64,000 nucleotides of DNA from a virus, in the IMG/VR virus record IMGVR_UViG_3300008625_001464, positions 1 through 64,000 of that record; one strand, written 5' to 3'. The number at the start of each line of letters is the position of its first letter. Positions within the stretch are counted from its first letter, which is position 1. Position numbers and translations under genes: made by a program. Below are positions 37,934-48,300 of the stretch, piece after piece. The notes beneath the pieces were generated by a model. The model ran no database searches. It was not told where the DNA came from and saw only the letters and a program-made list of their open reading frames with translations.

Positions 37934-38143
37934 ATGAACCCACAAGAAGTGCGAGACTTAGTTCATAATATTATTAATTTTACAGGTGATGAAGTTGGCA
38001 GGAAGCTTGTTGAAACCACAACTGTATCGTGGAGTGAAAATAATAATGTTGATGTGTTGACCAACGAACAAGCGCAAGCAATATTGGCGGCATTAACAGA
38101 GACTATAAGACAGTCAGCATTCACAATTTTGTCAAAGTATTAA
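37934..38143 (+). CDS. Small hypothetical protein
   Basis: 69 residues; ATG 37934 follows ATGGAGGGA, so I prefer it to the upstream in-frame ATG at 37922. Helical, acidic (NPQEVRDLVHNIINFTGDEV ... LTNEQAQAILAALTETI). No family recognised. Confidence 0.66.
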   Translation: MNPQEVRDLVHNIINFTGDEVGRKLVETTTVSWSENNNVDVLTNEQAQAILAALTETIRQSAFTILSKY

Positions 38144-38151
38144 TTGCTAAA

Positions 38152-38616
38152 ATGCGTGGTATAAAGCACATCATAGAGTGTAGATGTATTTTGCCTACGT
38201 TAAAAAATAAGAAAGACCCACCATTACATCAGTTTGTAGTTTTTTCTGTTATAGATGATAATGACAAGGTATGCGAAAAATATGCTCAATGTAATAATTG
38301 CGGCGTAGTACACAAAGTATACGATTTATGCAAATCAGAAATTTTAGCATCAAGAGAAGAATTAAAGAGCGCGCTTACAATTGAAGATATTAAATTTACA
38401 CTTCCAGAATCTGTCGCTGGCATTTTAGAAAATTATGAATGTGACTTACCAACATACGAGCATGTAAAATTTATGTACGATTTTAATGTAAAGGGCGAAT
38501 TTACAATTTTGACAAAGGAACAAGAAGGCTCCAAAATAGAAGGAAAGATCCTTAGGTACAAAGAGGGAAAAACATTTTCCATAGAACCCTTTGTCTCCAC
38601 CACTGAAATAAAATGA
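38152..38616 (+). CDS. Hypothetical protein with N-terminal zinc-binding Cys
   Basis: 154 residues. ECRCILPTLKNKKDPPLHQF and, further on, YAQCNNCGVVHKVYDLCKSE form a CxC...CxxC...C set, a probable zinc ribbon with a beta insert. The rest is beta/helix mixed (TYEHVKFMYDFNVKGEFTIL). I have seen similar short phage proteins but know no function. ATGA overlap with the next gene. Confidence 0.68.
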   Translation: MRGIKHIIECRCILPTLKNKKDPPLHQFVVFSVIDDNDKVCEKYAQCNNCGVVHKVYDLCKSEILASREELKSALTIEDIKFTLPESVAGILENYECDLPTYEHVKFMYDFNVKGEFTILTKEQEGSKIEGKILRYKEGKTFSIEPFVSTTEIK

Positions 38617-38873
38617 AGACTATTACCGAAAAAATCAAAGCAAAAAAAGATGCGGAATGGCTAAACGAAACCAAAGAATCTCGTGAAATTACAAAAGAAA
38701 TTTTAAAATACGGTGTGTCTCAATCACAGATAAAAACCATCATTAAGTTATTGGCGCTCGAACTTGAAGATGTTCCAACAATGAAAGCAATTTCAGAAAT
38801 TTTATCTGAAAATGTTAACGAGCCGTTAGATACAGTTAATATACTTCAACCGGGAGGGAAAACAAATGAGTGA
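38613..38873 (+). CDS. Helical hypothetical protein
   Basis: 86 residues, lysine/glutamate-rich helices (KIKAKKDAEWLNETKESREI; SQIKTIIKLLALELEDV). Its stop overlaps the start of the Hc1-like gene by 8 bp. Possibly an adaptor; unrecognised. Confidence 0.63.
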   Translation: MKTITEKIKAKKDAEWLNETKESREITKEILKYGVSQSQIKTIIKLLALELEDVPTMKAISEILSENVNEPLDTVNILQPGGKTNE

Positions 38874-39060
38874 TTCTAACAATATTCTTGAGAATTGGGA
38901 AAGCATTAAAGAGCTTGTAAATGCTTTGGAGCTTGACATTCATAAGAATGCGAATGGAAACAAGTCTGCTGGAGTCCGCGCAAGAAGAGGTCTTCGTCAA
39001 CTTAAGAATGATGCTGGCTCTCTTGTTAAGTTGACGCTAAGCGTAGAAAAAGCAGATTAA
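38866..39060 (+). CDS. Histone H1-like (Hc1-type) protein
   Basis: 64 residues. SIKELVNALELDIHKNANGN followed by KSAGVRARRGLRQLKNDAGS matches the short Hc1-like proteins common in Bacteroidota and many phages (GNKxAGxRxRKxLxxLKxLxx), here with fewer lysines. These proteins are presumed DNA binding. A strong terminator follows 33 bp after the stop. Confidence 0.72.
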   Translation: MSDSNNILENWESIKELVNALELDIHKNANGNKSAGVRARRGLRQLKNDAGSLVKLTLSVEKAD

Positions 39061-39092
39061 TCAAATTCTACCGTAGTATATCCTTTTAAGAG

Positions 39093-39117
39093 GGAGGGCT
39101 TTGCCCTCCTTTTTTTT
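39093..39117 (+). terminator. Intrinsic terminator
   Basis: GGAGGGC (39093-39099), loop TTT, GCCCTCC (39103-39109), then eight T. It ends the long plus-strand operon beginning near 28.8 kb and protects the minus-strand regulator gene. Confidence 0.9.
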
Positions 39118-39137
39118 GTTTTTTTGAAACGCAATAC

Positions 39138-39464
39138 TTAATGTTTGTGATGGGGGCCCTTAAATTCTTTGAGTGTTTTTGGGCCCGAGGTTTTCAAAAA
39201 TTGCTTCGCTGCTTTCTCGATTTGACAAATACGCATCCTGGTAACATTAAACATGTCTCCCACCTCTTGCAACGTAAACGGTCCGGTTCGCGCAGCCAGA
39301 ATGATACAGTTATGATGCTTTTCATTTTCCATGGCATGCCAATAACGACATGAAGTTTTTTCGCACATCTGACCCGCTTCTTTATGCGCCGCAAAGCAAG
39401 TCATACCCTCGATTATCTCAGGCTCATCGATGTTATCATTTTTTAGTGAATCATTATTATCCAT
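39138..39464 (-). CDS. Sigma-70 region 4-like transcription regulator
   Basis: 108 residues, minus strand, AGAGGAAGC before the ATG. FTLQEVGDMFNVTRMRICQIE (63-83) is the helix-turn-helix of sigma-70 region 4 (TLEEVGxxFGVTRERIRQIE). Regions 2 and 3 are absent. The N-terminal part has four Cys (23, 34, 39, 53) in a probable zinc knob (SCRYWH). Proteins with only region 4 may bind -35 elements with a host polymerase or act as anti-sigma/regulators. It is transcribed divergently from the PhoH-like gene. Confidence 0.8.
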   Translation of the reverse strand: MDNNDSLKNDNIDEPEIIEGMTCFAAHKEAGQMCEKTSCRYWHAMENEKHHNCIILAARTGPFTLQEVGDMFNVTRMRICQIEKAAKQFLKTSGPKTLKEFKGPHHKH

Positions 39465-39534
39465 ATAGCTTCCTCTTAGTTCGATCTAACGTTATTCTAA
39501 AAGGAAACAATTGCATTTTTCAAGGAGAATAAAT

Positions 39535-40842
39535 TTGAAAGATAAAAGAAAGAGGTTTGTCTTAGACACGAGTGTATTGCTGTACGATAAAAAAGCCATC
39601 CATTCGTTCCCTGGAAATGATGTTATCTTACCTCTACAAGTGATGGATGAGCTTGATAGATTTAAAGAAAAATCTGGAATTGTAGGAGAAGCAGCAAGAT
39701 ATATCAATCGATTTCTCGATGACTTGCGTGACATTGGGCGACTAGACGAAGGAGTGGAAGTACCTGATGAGTATTCAGAAAAACAAACAATTCGTATTAC
39801 ACTTAATGATAACAAGAGCATGTTACCCCCCGGGTTAGCTCATGATAGCGGCGATAATATGATACTAGCCACATGTATGAATGAGAAGGCCAAGGGGGAT
39901 GCAGATGCCATCGTGGTCATCACCAAGGACATCAACCTAAGGGTAAAGTGCGATGCACTTGGAATACGATCTGAGGACTATTACAAGGACCATATAGAAG
40001 TAGGTCAGGTGGAATATTCTGGATGGCGAAAGATTACGATCGTTAAAGAAGAGATTGATAATTTTTTCAAAAATGGTGTGATCGATATTGACGGAGATTT
40101 TTTCCCAAATGAGTTTGTTGTTTTAAGCGATGGTGGAAACTCATCAGCTTTGTCAATGCATCGTAAGGGACGTCTACACTCATTAGAATGTAAGCCGGCA
40201 CCTATGATGTCAAATTTTGAAGCAAAAAATAAAGAGCAGGCTTTCGCGGCTGAGGCCTTGTTACGAAGTGATATTCCGTTAGTGAGCTTAACAGGTCTAG
40301 CAGGTTCCGGTAAAACCTACGTTGCGCTAATGGCTGGACTCGATGGAATTCAGCGCGGGAACTACGATCGTATTGTAATAAGTCGTTCTATCCAGCCCGT
40401 TGGTCGAGAACTCGGCTTTTTACCAGGAGATGTTGATGATAAAATGCAGCCCTGGCTGGCACCGATTTTAGATAATTTTCGAACTATGTTATCAGACAAA
40501 GATTACACATACTTCCAGTTGATGAAAGATCGTGGTGAGCTCGAGGTTGCGCCGCTGGCGTACATCCGCGGGCGAACATTCAACAACTCATTTATTATCG
40601 TTGATGAAGCACAGAATGCAACAATCCACGAATTGAAAACCCTCATCACCAGGGTGGGGAAAAATTCAAAGATTGTTTTGCTAGGTGATACTGACCAGAT
40701 AGATACACCGTATATAAATAAATTGAGCAATGGGTTGTCTATCGTAGTACATAAATTCAAAAATGAACCGGATGCTGCACACATCAAATTGGTAAGAGGT
40801 CAAAGATCAAATATAGCTTCTAGGGCTTCTGCTATTCTTTAA
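39535..40842 (+). CDS. phoH: PIN-PhoH protein (PhoH2-type)
   Basis: 435 residues from TTG 39535 with AAGGAG 7 bp upstream. N-terminal PIN nuclease domain: FVLDTSVLL (Asp11), VMDELD (Asp38/Glu39), HDSGDN (Asp104/107), ITKDINL (Asp132). C-terminal PhoH ATPase: LTGLAGSGKT (Walker A 254-261), FIIVDEAQNA (Walker B) and VLLGDTDQID. PhoH2-type proteins couple an RNA helicase to an RNase. PhoH-like genes are widespread in phages. This full PIN fusion is the YlaK/PhoH2 form. Confidence 0.93.
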   Translation: MKDKRKRFVLDTSVLLYDKKAIHSFPGNDVILPLQVMDELDRFKEKSGIVGEAARYINRFLDDLRDIGRLDEGVEVPDEYSEKQTIRITLNDNKSMLPPGLAHDSGDNMILATCMNEKAKGDADAIVVITKDINLRVKCDALGIRSEDYYKDHIEVGQVEYSGWRKITIVKEEIDNFFKNGVIDIDGDFFPNEFVVLSDGGNSSALSMHRKGRLHSLECKPAPMMSNFEAKNKEQAFAAEALLRSDIPLVSLTGLAGSGKTYVALMAGLDGIQRGNYDRIVISRSIQPVGRELGFLPGDVDDKMQPWLAPILDNFRTMLSDKDYTYFQLMKDRGELEVAPLAYIRGRTFNNSFIIVDEAQNATIHELKTLITRVGKNSKIVLLGDTDQIDTPYINKLSNGLSIVVHKFKNEPDAAHIKLVRGQRSNIASRASAIL

Positions 40843-40876
40843 CTTCTCGTTCACATATTTAGTTCAGAGGTGGTTT

Positions 40877-41236
40877 ATGTCTAGCGCACGCACTAAGAAA
40901 TATAATAGGAATAGATACAGGAAAACCTACCAACCCGTGCGTGCATTGCCCGTTTGGGGGATTCATTCTGATAAGGAAATCGTATTAGAGACGTTGCGCG
41001 TTTCGTTTAAGGGCTTAGACGAAATTACCTTTACTCTTAACGGAAGATACAGCAGTCTACCAGGTATTGTGGTAACACCCATCGGTTCGACAGCTGATCT
41101 TGGAGACGTCAACATCTTCATCTCTTCGTTAACACTTGGTAGCGTACCATCGGGCGGAGGAAAATCCGTGTCGGTAGTACTGGGCGCGAGCACTCATTTC
41201 GAGGGTGACGTTTTCGTACAGGCATTAATGATATGA
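40877..41236 (+). CDS. Small virion/fibre-associated protein
   Basis: 119 residues, AGAGGTGG before the ATG. After a basic N-terminus (TKKYNRNRYRKTYQ), a beta-sandwich-like segment LPGIVVTPIGSTADLGDVNI is closely echoed by MPSLVLTPIGTNANVNVFV in the next gene. So the two are partial paralogues that probably share an attachment module. First gene of the fibre locus; overlaps the next by 4 bp. Confidence 0.7.
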   Translation: MSSARTKKYNRNRYRKTYQPVRALPVWGIHSDKEIVLETLRVSFKGLDEITFTLNGRYSSLPGIVVTPIGSTADLGDVNIFISSLTLGSVPSGGGKSVSVVLGASTHFEGDVFVQALMI

Positions 41237-42348
41237 TATTTAATCAAACAGACCACATCATTGCCCACGGCTCCTTTGAGATTCTAGATGAATACGATAG
41301 CGTGAGTTTTTATGTACCGGGTTATAAAAATTCAATGCCGTCGCTAGTGCTGACGCCCATTGGGACGAATGCTAATGTGAACGTCTTTGTTGATGAGTCG
41401 GCAACAGCTTACACGACATCGACATACGATCTCACAAAACCCTTTTTCAGCAAAGATGGTGAGCCCTTCAACCTGTACGATCCCAATACTGCCGCCTGGG
41501 CCGATGATGACTACCCGCACAAGGGTACGCTGGTGGCCTGGTGGCGGCTAAATGAAGATATAACAGGTGACGGTATAGCCAAGGACAGCGGAGCGAATGG
41601 CGCATATGATGGATCACAACCTACATCCGCCGATCGACCAACATTTTCTCAGACATTGTTTCCATCTCGTTATGTCCAGAGTGGTAGTTGTACATTTGAC
41701 GGTACAACAGACCATATCGAACTTGGTGGTTTCTGGGATAGTATTATAGGAAACGGCACCAATGGAACGTCGCAAATGACGTTTTCAGCTTGGGTCTATC
41801 GCGACATCACCGCTAGTGGTACTCAGACCATCATCTCGTTCGGTGGGACAGACGTGCTGCTCTATCTGAGCGGCGAAGACGTCAAATTCTACACCCTCTG
41901 GGGATCAGGTCCCTCCGCGGTTACGTGGGAAGCGACTTCATATGTGGTGCCTATCAATACATGGACTCATGTGGTCGTGACATATGACGCCACCGACGCA
42001 ACCAATAATCCACGCATTTATATCGATGGAAATCTCAGCAACGCTACCGAAACTGGGACTACCCCAGTTGCCCCTTGGTACGGTATCGCTGGGGATTCCT
42101 ATATTGGCGCGTACTCCGCAACCCCAGCCGGACCGTGGAACGGCCAGATAGCTGACGTTGCCGTATGGAACTCAATCTTGACGGGAACACAAATAAAGGC
42201 AATCTACAACGCTAGCATAGCGGGTATCGAGCCCAGCGAGGGATGGTCATTTACAGTGAGACGCTCTTCCGATGTCGGTAACCAAACTATTCATTGGCAA
42301 TCAATTGCCCCGGACGGCATAAGAGCCCCCAACATTAGGTCAATATAA
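41233..42348 (+). CDS. Fibre-associated protein with LamG-type lectin domain
   Basis: 371 residues. Residues about 1-65 resemble the 119-residue protein upstream. Residues about 95-335 form a concanavalin A/LamG-like domain: LVAWWRLNED, SCTFDGTTDHIEL, MTFSAWVYRD, NTWTHVVVTYDA, PRIYIDGNL and GQIADVAVWNSILT. The end (FTVRRSSDVGNQTIHWQS) is a further beta strand set. This is the layout of phage receptor-binding or decoration proteins that recognise glycans. Confidence 0.82.
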   Translation: MIFNQTDHIIAHGSFEILDEYDSVSFYVPGYKNSMPSLVLTPIGTNANVNVFVDESATAYTTSTYDLTKPFFSKDGEPFNLYDPNTAAWADDDYPHKGTLVAWWRLNEDITGDGIAKDSGANGAYDGSQPTSADRPTFSQTLFPSRYVQSGSCTFDGTTDHIELGGFWDSIIGNGTNGTSQMTFSAWVYRDITASGTQTIISFGGTDVLLYLSGEDVKFYTLWGSGPSAVTWEATSYVVPINTWTHVVVTYDATDATNNPRIYIDGNLSNATETGTTPVAPWYGIAGDSYIGAYSATPAGPWNGQIADVAVWNSILTGTQIKAIYNASIAGIEPSEGWSFTVRRSSDVGNQTIHWQSIAPDGIRAPNIRSI

Positions 42349-42349
42349 G

Positions 42350-45300
42350 ATGGCAAAAGACTTTCGCACAAATCAGATTAGAACCTCAACGATCATCGGT
42401 TCCGGATCGCTCAGCACAGCAACACCATCAGGTCATCAGGTTGGGTTAGTAATATGTAGCGGCTCGGGCGCATCGGATTTCGATGGAGGATATGTAGACC
42501 CCAATATACTCAAGTTCGTAGGCGATGATGTCTGGATGGTCGTTAGTGGTACAGCTGACCATACTTCGTATATGGCAGAACAAAAACCTGCTGGTGGGTC
42601 TGTCTTGTTCCTGGGTGACGTCGTAGTTAGCGGAACGCTGTGGGCTGAAAGAAGCGTCATCGAAGTTGACAACCAAGTTATCGGTGACATGATGGTACCG
42701 AACGCGTTGGTGGCCGGCACCGAACCTGAGGATCTAGCGGGTGGGGTAGCAGCCAAACTTCTTGTCGATCCGTTCACAACGAACGCAGGAGGAACTGGAA
42801 CGCAGGATGGTACAGTATCGTTCAATATCGTTACAGCGCCCGGCGCTGGTGTCGCTTGGAGATACGACGGCACATTAAAGACAGACGTTTTCTTCCACGT
42901 TTCAGGTAGCCGTGACGTAAGGAATACTAACAATAGGGGTCTTGCACTGTTCGACGGTGACGTGCACGTCTCAGGTAACTTCAGTGTCGATGAAGGCGGT
43001 ACCTTCACCACAGACATTATTCTCGATAACGATACGACCGCCCCTCCTGTCATAAAGCATGCTAAGGATTACGGCGGCAGTGGTGAGGTGGTCTATAGCG
43101 AGTACGCGATTAGAAACGTGGACTCCGGTCCGAGCTGGTGGCATCTCGACATTGTACACTCTGGAGCGAATGCTTCTCCCAGCGGCATAGACTCTGGCAT
43201 AAGACTGAAGGTAAACGACGGTGCTACAGATCTTGCAGATCGATCGGCATTCGTTGTATCAGCATCAGGTGATATTGCCATTGACCCAGGGAAAGAGATA
43301 AGGTTCGCTGGCAGAAGCGGCGGGTATGGACCACATATCGAATATAATGTGCCAGATAGTTCCTCACCGACCAATTACGCCAATGGGCAACTTGCCTTTA
43401 AGCATTATTATTCATCACTTGACACCCCAACATCATTCAACTTTACGGGTGGTGTAGTAACAGCGTCGAATGGAATTTACTTACCTGATGCGGATACATT
43501 TGGAGGTGATTATATCGCCTCGGCCCGAGGGCAAACTCGGGGAATTATGTTCGCGGGTAGCTCTGGAGACGACGGTGATGGAGTCGGCCCAGGCGATGCA
43601 GGGATATATTACAACGAAGATAACCTAGTAAATGAAGTCTTGGGCGGAACTTATAACACTCTGTGCATGGTCGCGTCGAATACCGGCTCCAACATCCATA
43701 TCGAAGCTGGAAATTATTTAACCTTACGTGCCGGAACGCGCGCTGAGCCGGGTGATATCGAGATCAGTGGTTCGAATGACATGTGGCTCAGGGCCCTCGG
43801 GTCACTTAGGGCAGATGTTGAAACAAATATACTCATGGTTCCGCAAGGTTACACAACTTTTGCGGGGGATCTTGCCGCTGTTCCTACCCCACAAGGTGAC
43901 GTCAAGTTCTTTGTTTCAGGTGCGGTTGGTGGAAAACATGGGGGATCAAGAAGCATAGCGCTATTCGGTGGGGACCTTGTCACGAGTGGAGTCCTTTATG
44001 TTGATGGTACCACAGGCGACGGCGGCGCTCCTGTTTACGGTGGTTCTGCTCTGGTCCTGCGTGGGGGTATTACATGGGATATGAGCGGATCGACGGATCC
44101 CGATGGAGATTCCTGGATATGGGAAAATAGTGACGATCTCTTTGTGAAGGGGAGAGACCACCTCTATCTTCATGCTTCAGGTACTGCTGGTTCTGGTACC
44201 GTAACAGTGTCTGGATCGGTTGCTGATGTCTATGCCGCGGCGGGTAGTGCTACGGTAAGCGGTTCTAATCAAGTTATCCTCCTCGCTGGTAATGATGTAC
44301 TCTCTACAGCGGCCGATGACCATGTGTTCATAAGCGGTGAAACGGCATTCTTTGCAGGTGACGACAAGTCGGTTCCTGTCGCTGCTAGCGATGTTCACTT
44401 CTTAGTCTCTGGCTCGCTAAATACAAGACATACCTCAACGAGGGGTACAGCATTATTCACCGGTGATCTTGTCACGAGTGGAGTCCTTTATGCTGACGGT
44501 GCTATCACTGATGGTGGCGCACCTGGATATGGTGGATCCAGTTTGGTCCTCCGTAACGGAATCGCATGGGATGTATCGGGTTCTGCTGGAGACAATGGTC
44601 AAGCCTGGTTGTGGGAATTTGGCGATGTTCTTTACTTGAAGGGCAAAGATGGTGTAACTCTCCACGCATCTGGTACAGACGGTTCTGGAACAGCAAATAT
44701 AAGCGGATCAATTGTCAATGTTTATGCAGGCGCAGGGAGTGCTACTTTAAGCTCATCTCTAGATACCTTCATCAAGTCTGGCGATGATATTGTACTGTCG
44801 GCATCTGACAAGATCTTCATGTATCCCGAAGGCGGAAAGATCTACGCGGCAGAGAATACAGCTGTTGGCTACAATCAGTGCACAATTGATTTAACAGTTC
44901 CTGCCTTCCAACTGAGAGCCTCAGACTCAGATTATTTCCAGATTGATGTGGGCGCTGATGGTAGCACCATATTCACTACGGTGGATGGAGACGCCAATGC
45001 GGCGAACTTGACCATGAACGTCGATGGTGCCGTTGACATAAACGCAGTGAGTAATGTGACACTTGACGTTTCGGCCGGCCCTATCTCAATCGGAACTACT
45101 GCAGTTGCGCAACAAATAACAATCGGTGGAGACACCAGCACCCGGACCGAGATTGAGCTGAACGCGATAGCTATAGACGTTAATGCCGGAAGCGGCGGTG
45201 TAGACATCGGAGCGGGTGGTGACATAACGTTAAGCGGCTCCGGCGATCTGGAGCTAATCGGAACCACCGGCGTTACGATTCGGGGTGATGTATCACTAAC

Positions 45301-48300
45301 AGACAACCTAACTGTATTTGGTGATTTCATTAAGGGTCACGTCATATCAGCATCGATCCAGGATCCAGTTCTTCTATTGAACTCTGGATCACTCACCAGT
45401 AATTCTGGTGGTGGTATCGCCATTGCATCTGGATCAAACATCGCCAATGTAGCATTAGTGTTTGGACGTGATGTAAGCAATAACAATTCCTTTCTGGCTG
45501 GTCGATTAGATGTCCAAGACGGTGATGAGATAGATTTCACCGGAGCAGTTCCGGTGGATCTCAGAGCGGCGGGTCTACGAATAAGAAACATGCTATTCGT
45601 AACTTCGAGTCATGGTAGCGGTGGTGGTAACTTCGATATTGATGTTAATAACCCTACCGATGGGAAGCTTACAGTCTATACAGGCGATGGCAGCTTACTT
45701 CTTTCATCGTCGGGTGGTAACGCTGCTCTTGAATCTAGCGGTGGAACAGCTAGTCTAAGCGCTTCTGCAGACACGAACGTCGTCGCGGGGCAAGACGTTA
45801 AGATTAAGTCGACAAGAGCCGTAAGAGTTATGGGTAACGAGGCCGGGAACAGCCACCCGTCGCTTAAGCCTGACATCGCATTCTACGTTTCTGGAGCAAT
45901 CGGCTCTCAAGGTGGGGCAACAAGAGGCACCTCGGTTTTCGGTGGGGATCTTGTCATCAGTGGAAACACTCACACAGAAAACATCTACGCTGGGGAGTAC
46001 ATCTACCACAGAGATGATGACGATACGTTTATAAGACTCCAGGGCGACGACGTCATGGTTAACGTAGGCGGAACTACTTTCATAAAGATGTCCGAGCTTG
46101 CGGCTGCACAAGACAAGGTCGTTATAAACGGTGGTCAGAGTGATATAGACTTTAGAGTCGCTTCGGTAAATCGGTCTGGGGCATTGCTCGTCGACGCAGC
46201 CGCGGATCAGGTCCTTATATTATCTGGCGGTGGAGACTCTTCTGCTAACGAGGCGAATTATTCTGACACCGCGTTCTTTGTCTCTGGTAGTGTGGGCTCT
46301 AAGGACGGCGGTAGCAAAGGCGCGGCGCTGTTCGGCGGAGATCTCGCTACCAGCGGTGCGCTCTATATCATGGGTAGCGTATCCGACGGGGCTGGTGATG
46401 CAAGCTTAGTGCTTTCAAATGGAATCACTTGGAACCTCGACTCAAGTGGTGTCGGTGACGCGTGGATATACGAAGATTCCAACGATCTTTTTGTGAAGGG
46501 TCGCGACGATCTATACCTCCACGCATCAGGTGCTGCTGGCTCTCTTGGGACAATGCAACTCTCTGGCTCTGTGGTGAATATATTTGCTGGCGCTGGCGAC
46601 GTTGCAGTCAGCGGATCTGACGATATTTCATTGCAGGCTGGCGATTATATGTTCACAACAGTCGCTCAGGCGGCGCTCTTTAACGGAGGCGGCAGAACAG
46701 GTTTTGACGCGGTGGGCTCAGATACGGTCTTCTTTGTTTCGGGCGCGATTGGTTCGAAAGATGGGACGACAAGAGGGACGACAGTCGTCGGTGGAGACCT
46801 GGTCGTTTCGGGCGCAATATCTCTCCTGACAGATATCTCGCTAGGCGACGGTGTGGACCTTGCCCTAGACGCTGGTGATAAATTTTACTTCAACGGTCTT
46901 AGCGGTGATCAATTTATTACTGGAGACGGCACCACTCTTACGATCGATGGTGATGACACCGTCACAGTGGACTACGATGTCGACACTAATTTCCAGCGCG
47001 GTGGTGTCGCACAGCTCACCATGGGCAGCTCAGGCTTTGTATGGAACGAAGATGGACTGGCGGGGACCGCTGTAGACTTTAGGGTAGAGTCGAACACAAG
47101 AGAAGGTGCAATATTCATTGACGCTTCTGAAGATCAAGTGCTTATTTTGTCTGGTGGGGGTGACTCATCAGATAATGAAGCCTCCTATACTGATACTGCG
47201 TTCTTTGTCTCCGGTAGTGTTGGGTCGAAGGGCGGTGGAAGCAAGGGCGCGGCCCTCTTCGGAGGAGATCTTGTTCTTAGTGGAAATCTACACGCGGCCG
47301 AATACATCTATCATGATGGAGACGATGACACTTTCCTAAGACTCCAGGCTGACAATATCATTGCGAATGTGGGTGGCTTGCAATTCTTGAAGATGAAGGA
47401 AGCAAGTCAGGATGAATTCGTCATTAACGAGGGCGCAAATGATATAGATTTCCGAGTTCAATCATCCAACCTCCAGGGAATGTTACTGTTAGATGCTGCC
47501 GAGGACCAGCTTCTGCTTGGTACAAATTCCACCGATGCAAGTGGTGAAAGTCTTGGCACTGATACGAATATATTCATATCAGGATCGATCGATTCTATGG
47601 ATTCCACGACAAAGGGAACCGCGGTATTCGGTGGAGACCTCTATGTATCAGGTACAGCCAACCTACAAGCAGTGCAGCTTGGTAACCTTACTCTCACAAA
47701 CACAAACGCATATCTCAGATTCTATGACACGGATCATTACGTAAGAAAGAATGGCACGAATGTAGAATTTAGAGACTCGGCTGGAGGAACCACTTACACA
47801 CTCACTCAGCTTGCAGCACTTTCCGTCACGGACAACACAGATGTATTCTCCATCACTCATGGTGTGCCGTCATACGTCGTTACGACTGGGTCGTTCTCCT
47901 TCGACACAGATGGGAGGCCCACCAACTACACACCCGGTGCGGGGGGGCCAGGAGCCGACACATATTTCTTCATAAGCGGCTCGAAGGGTGTGAAAGATAC
48001 CGCCACTCGGGGGGCTGCTGTCTTTGGTGGCGATACACTTACATCTGGAACGATATATCTCGGTAAGCAATCCGCTGATGATGCGCCTTCGACAGTCACA
48101 GCTAACGCAATCGCACTCTACGCTTCTGCTAGCGCAGGTGTTACTCAACTCTACTTTAGAAACTCAGTGACCGAAACAAAGATCGGTTCAGGCGGCAGCC
48201 TTGACGACGCGTATGACACCCCCGCGGGCGGAGGGTCGCCAAGTACGGGTGCCGGCGCAGTTATAACAGTCGATGGACAACCAGTTCAGTTTGTTAATAC

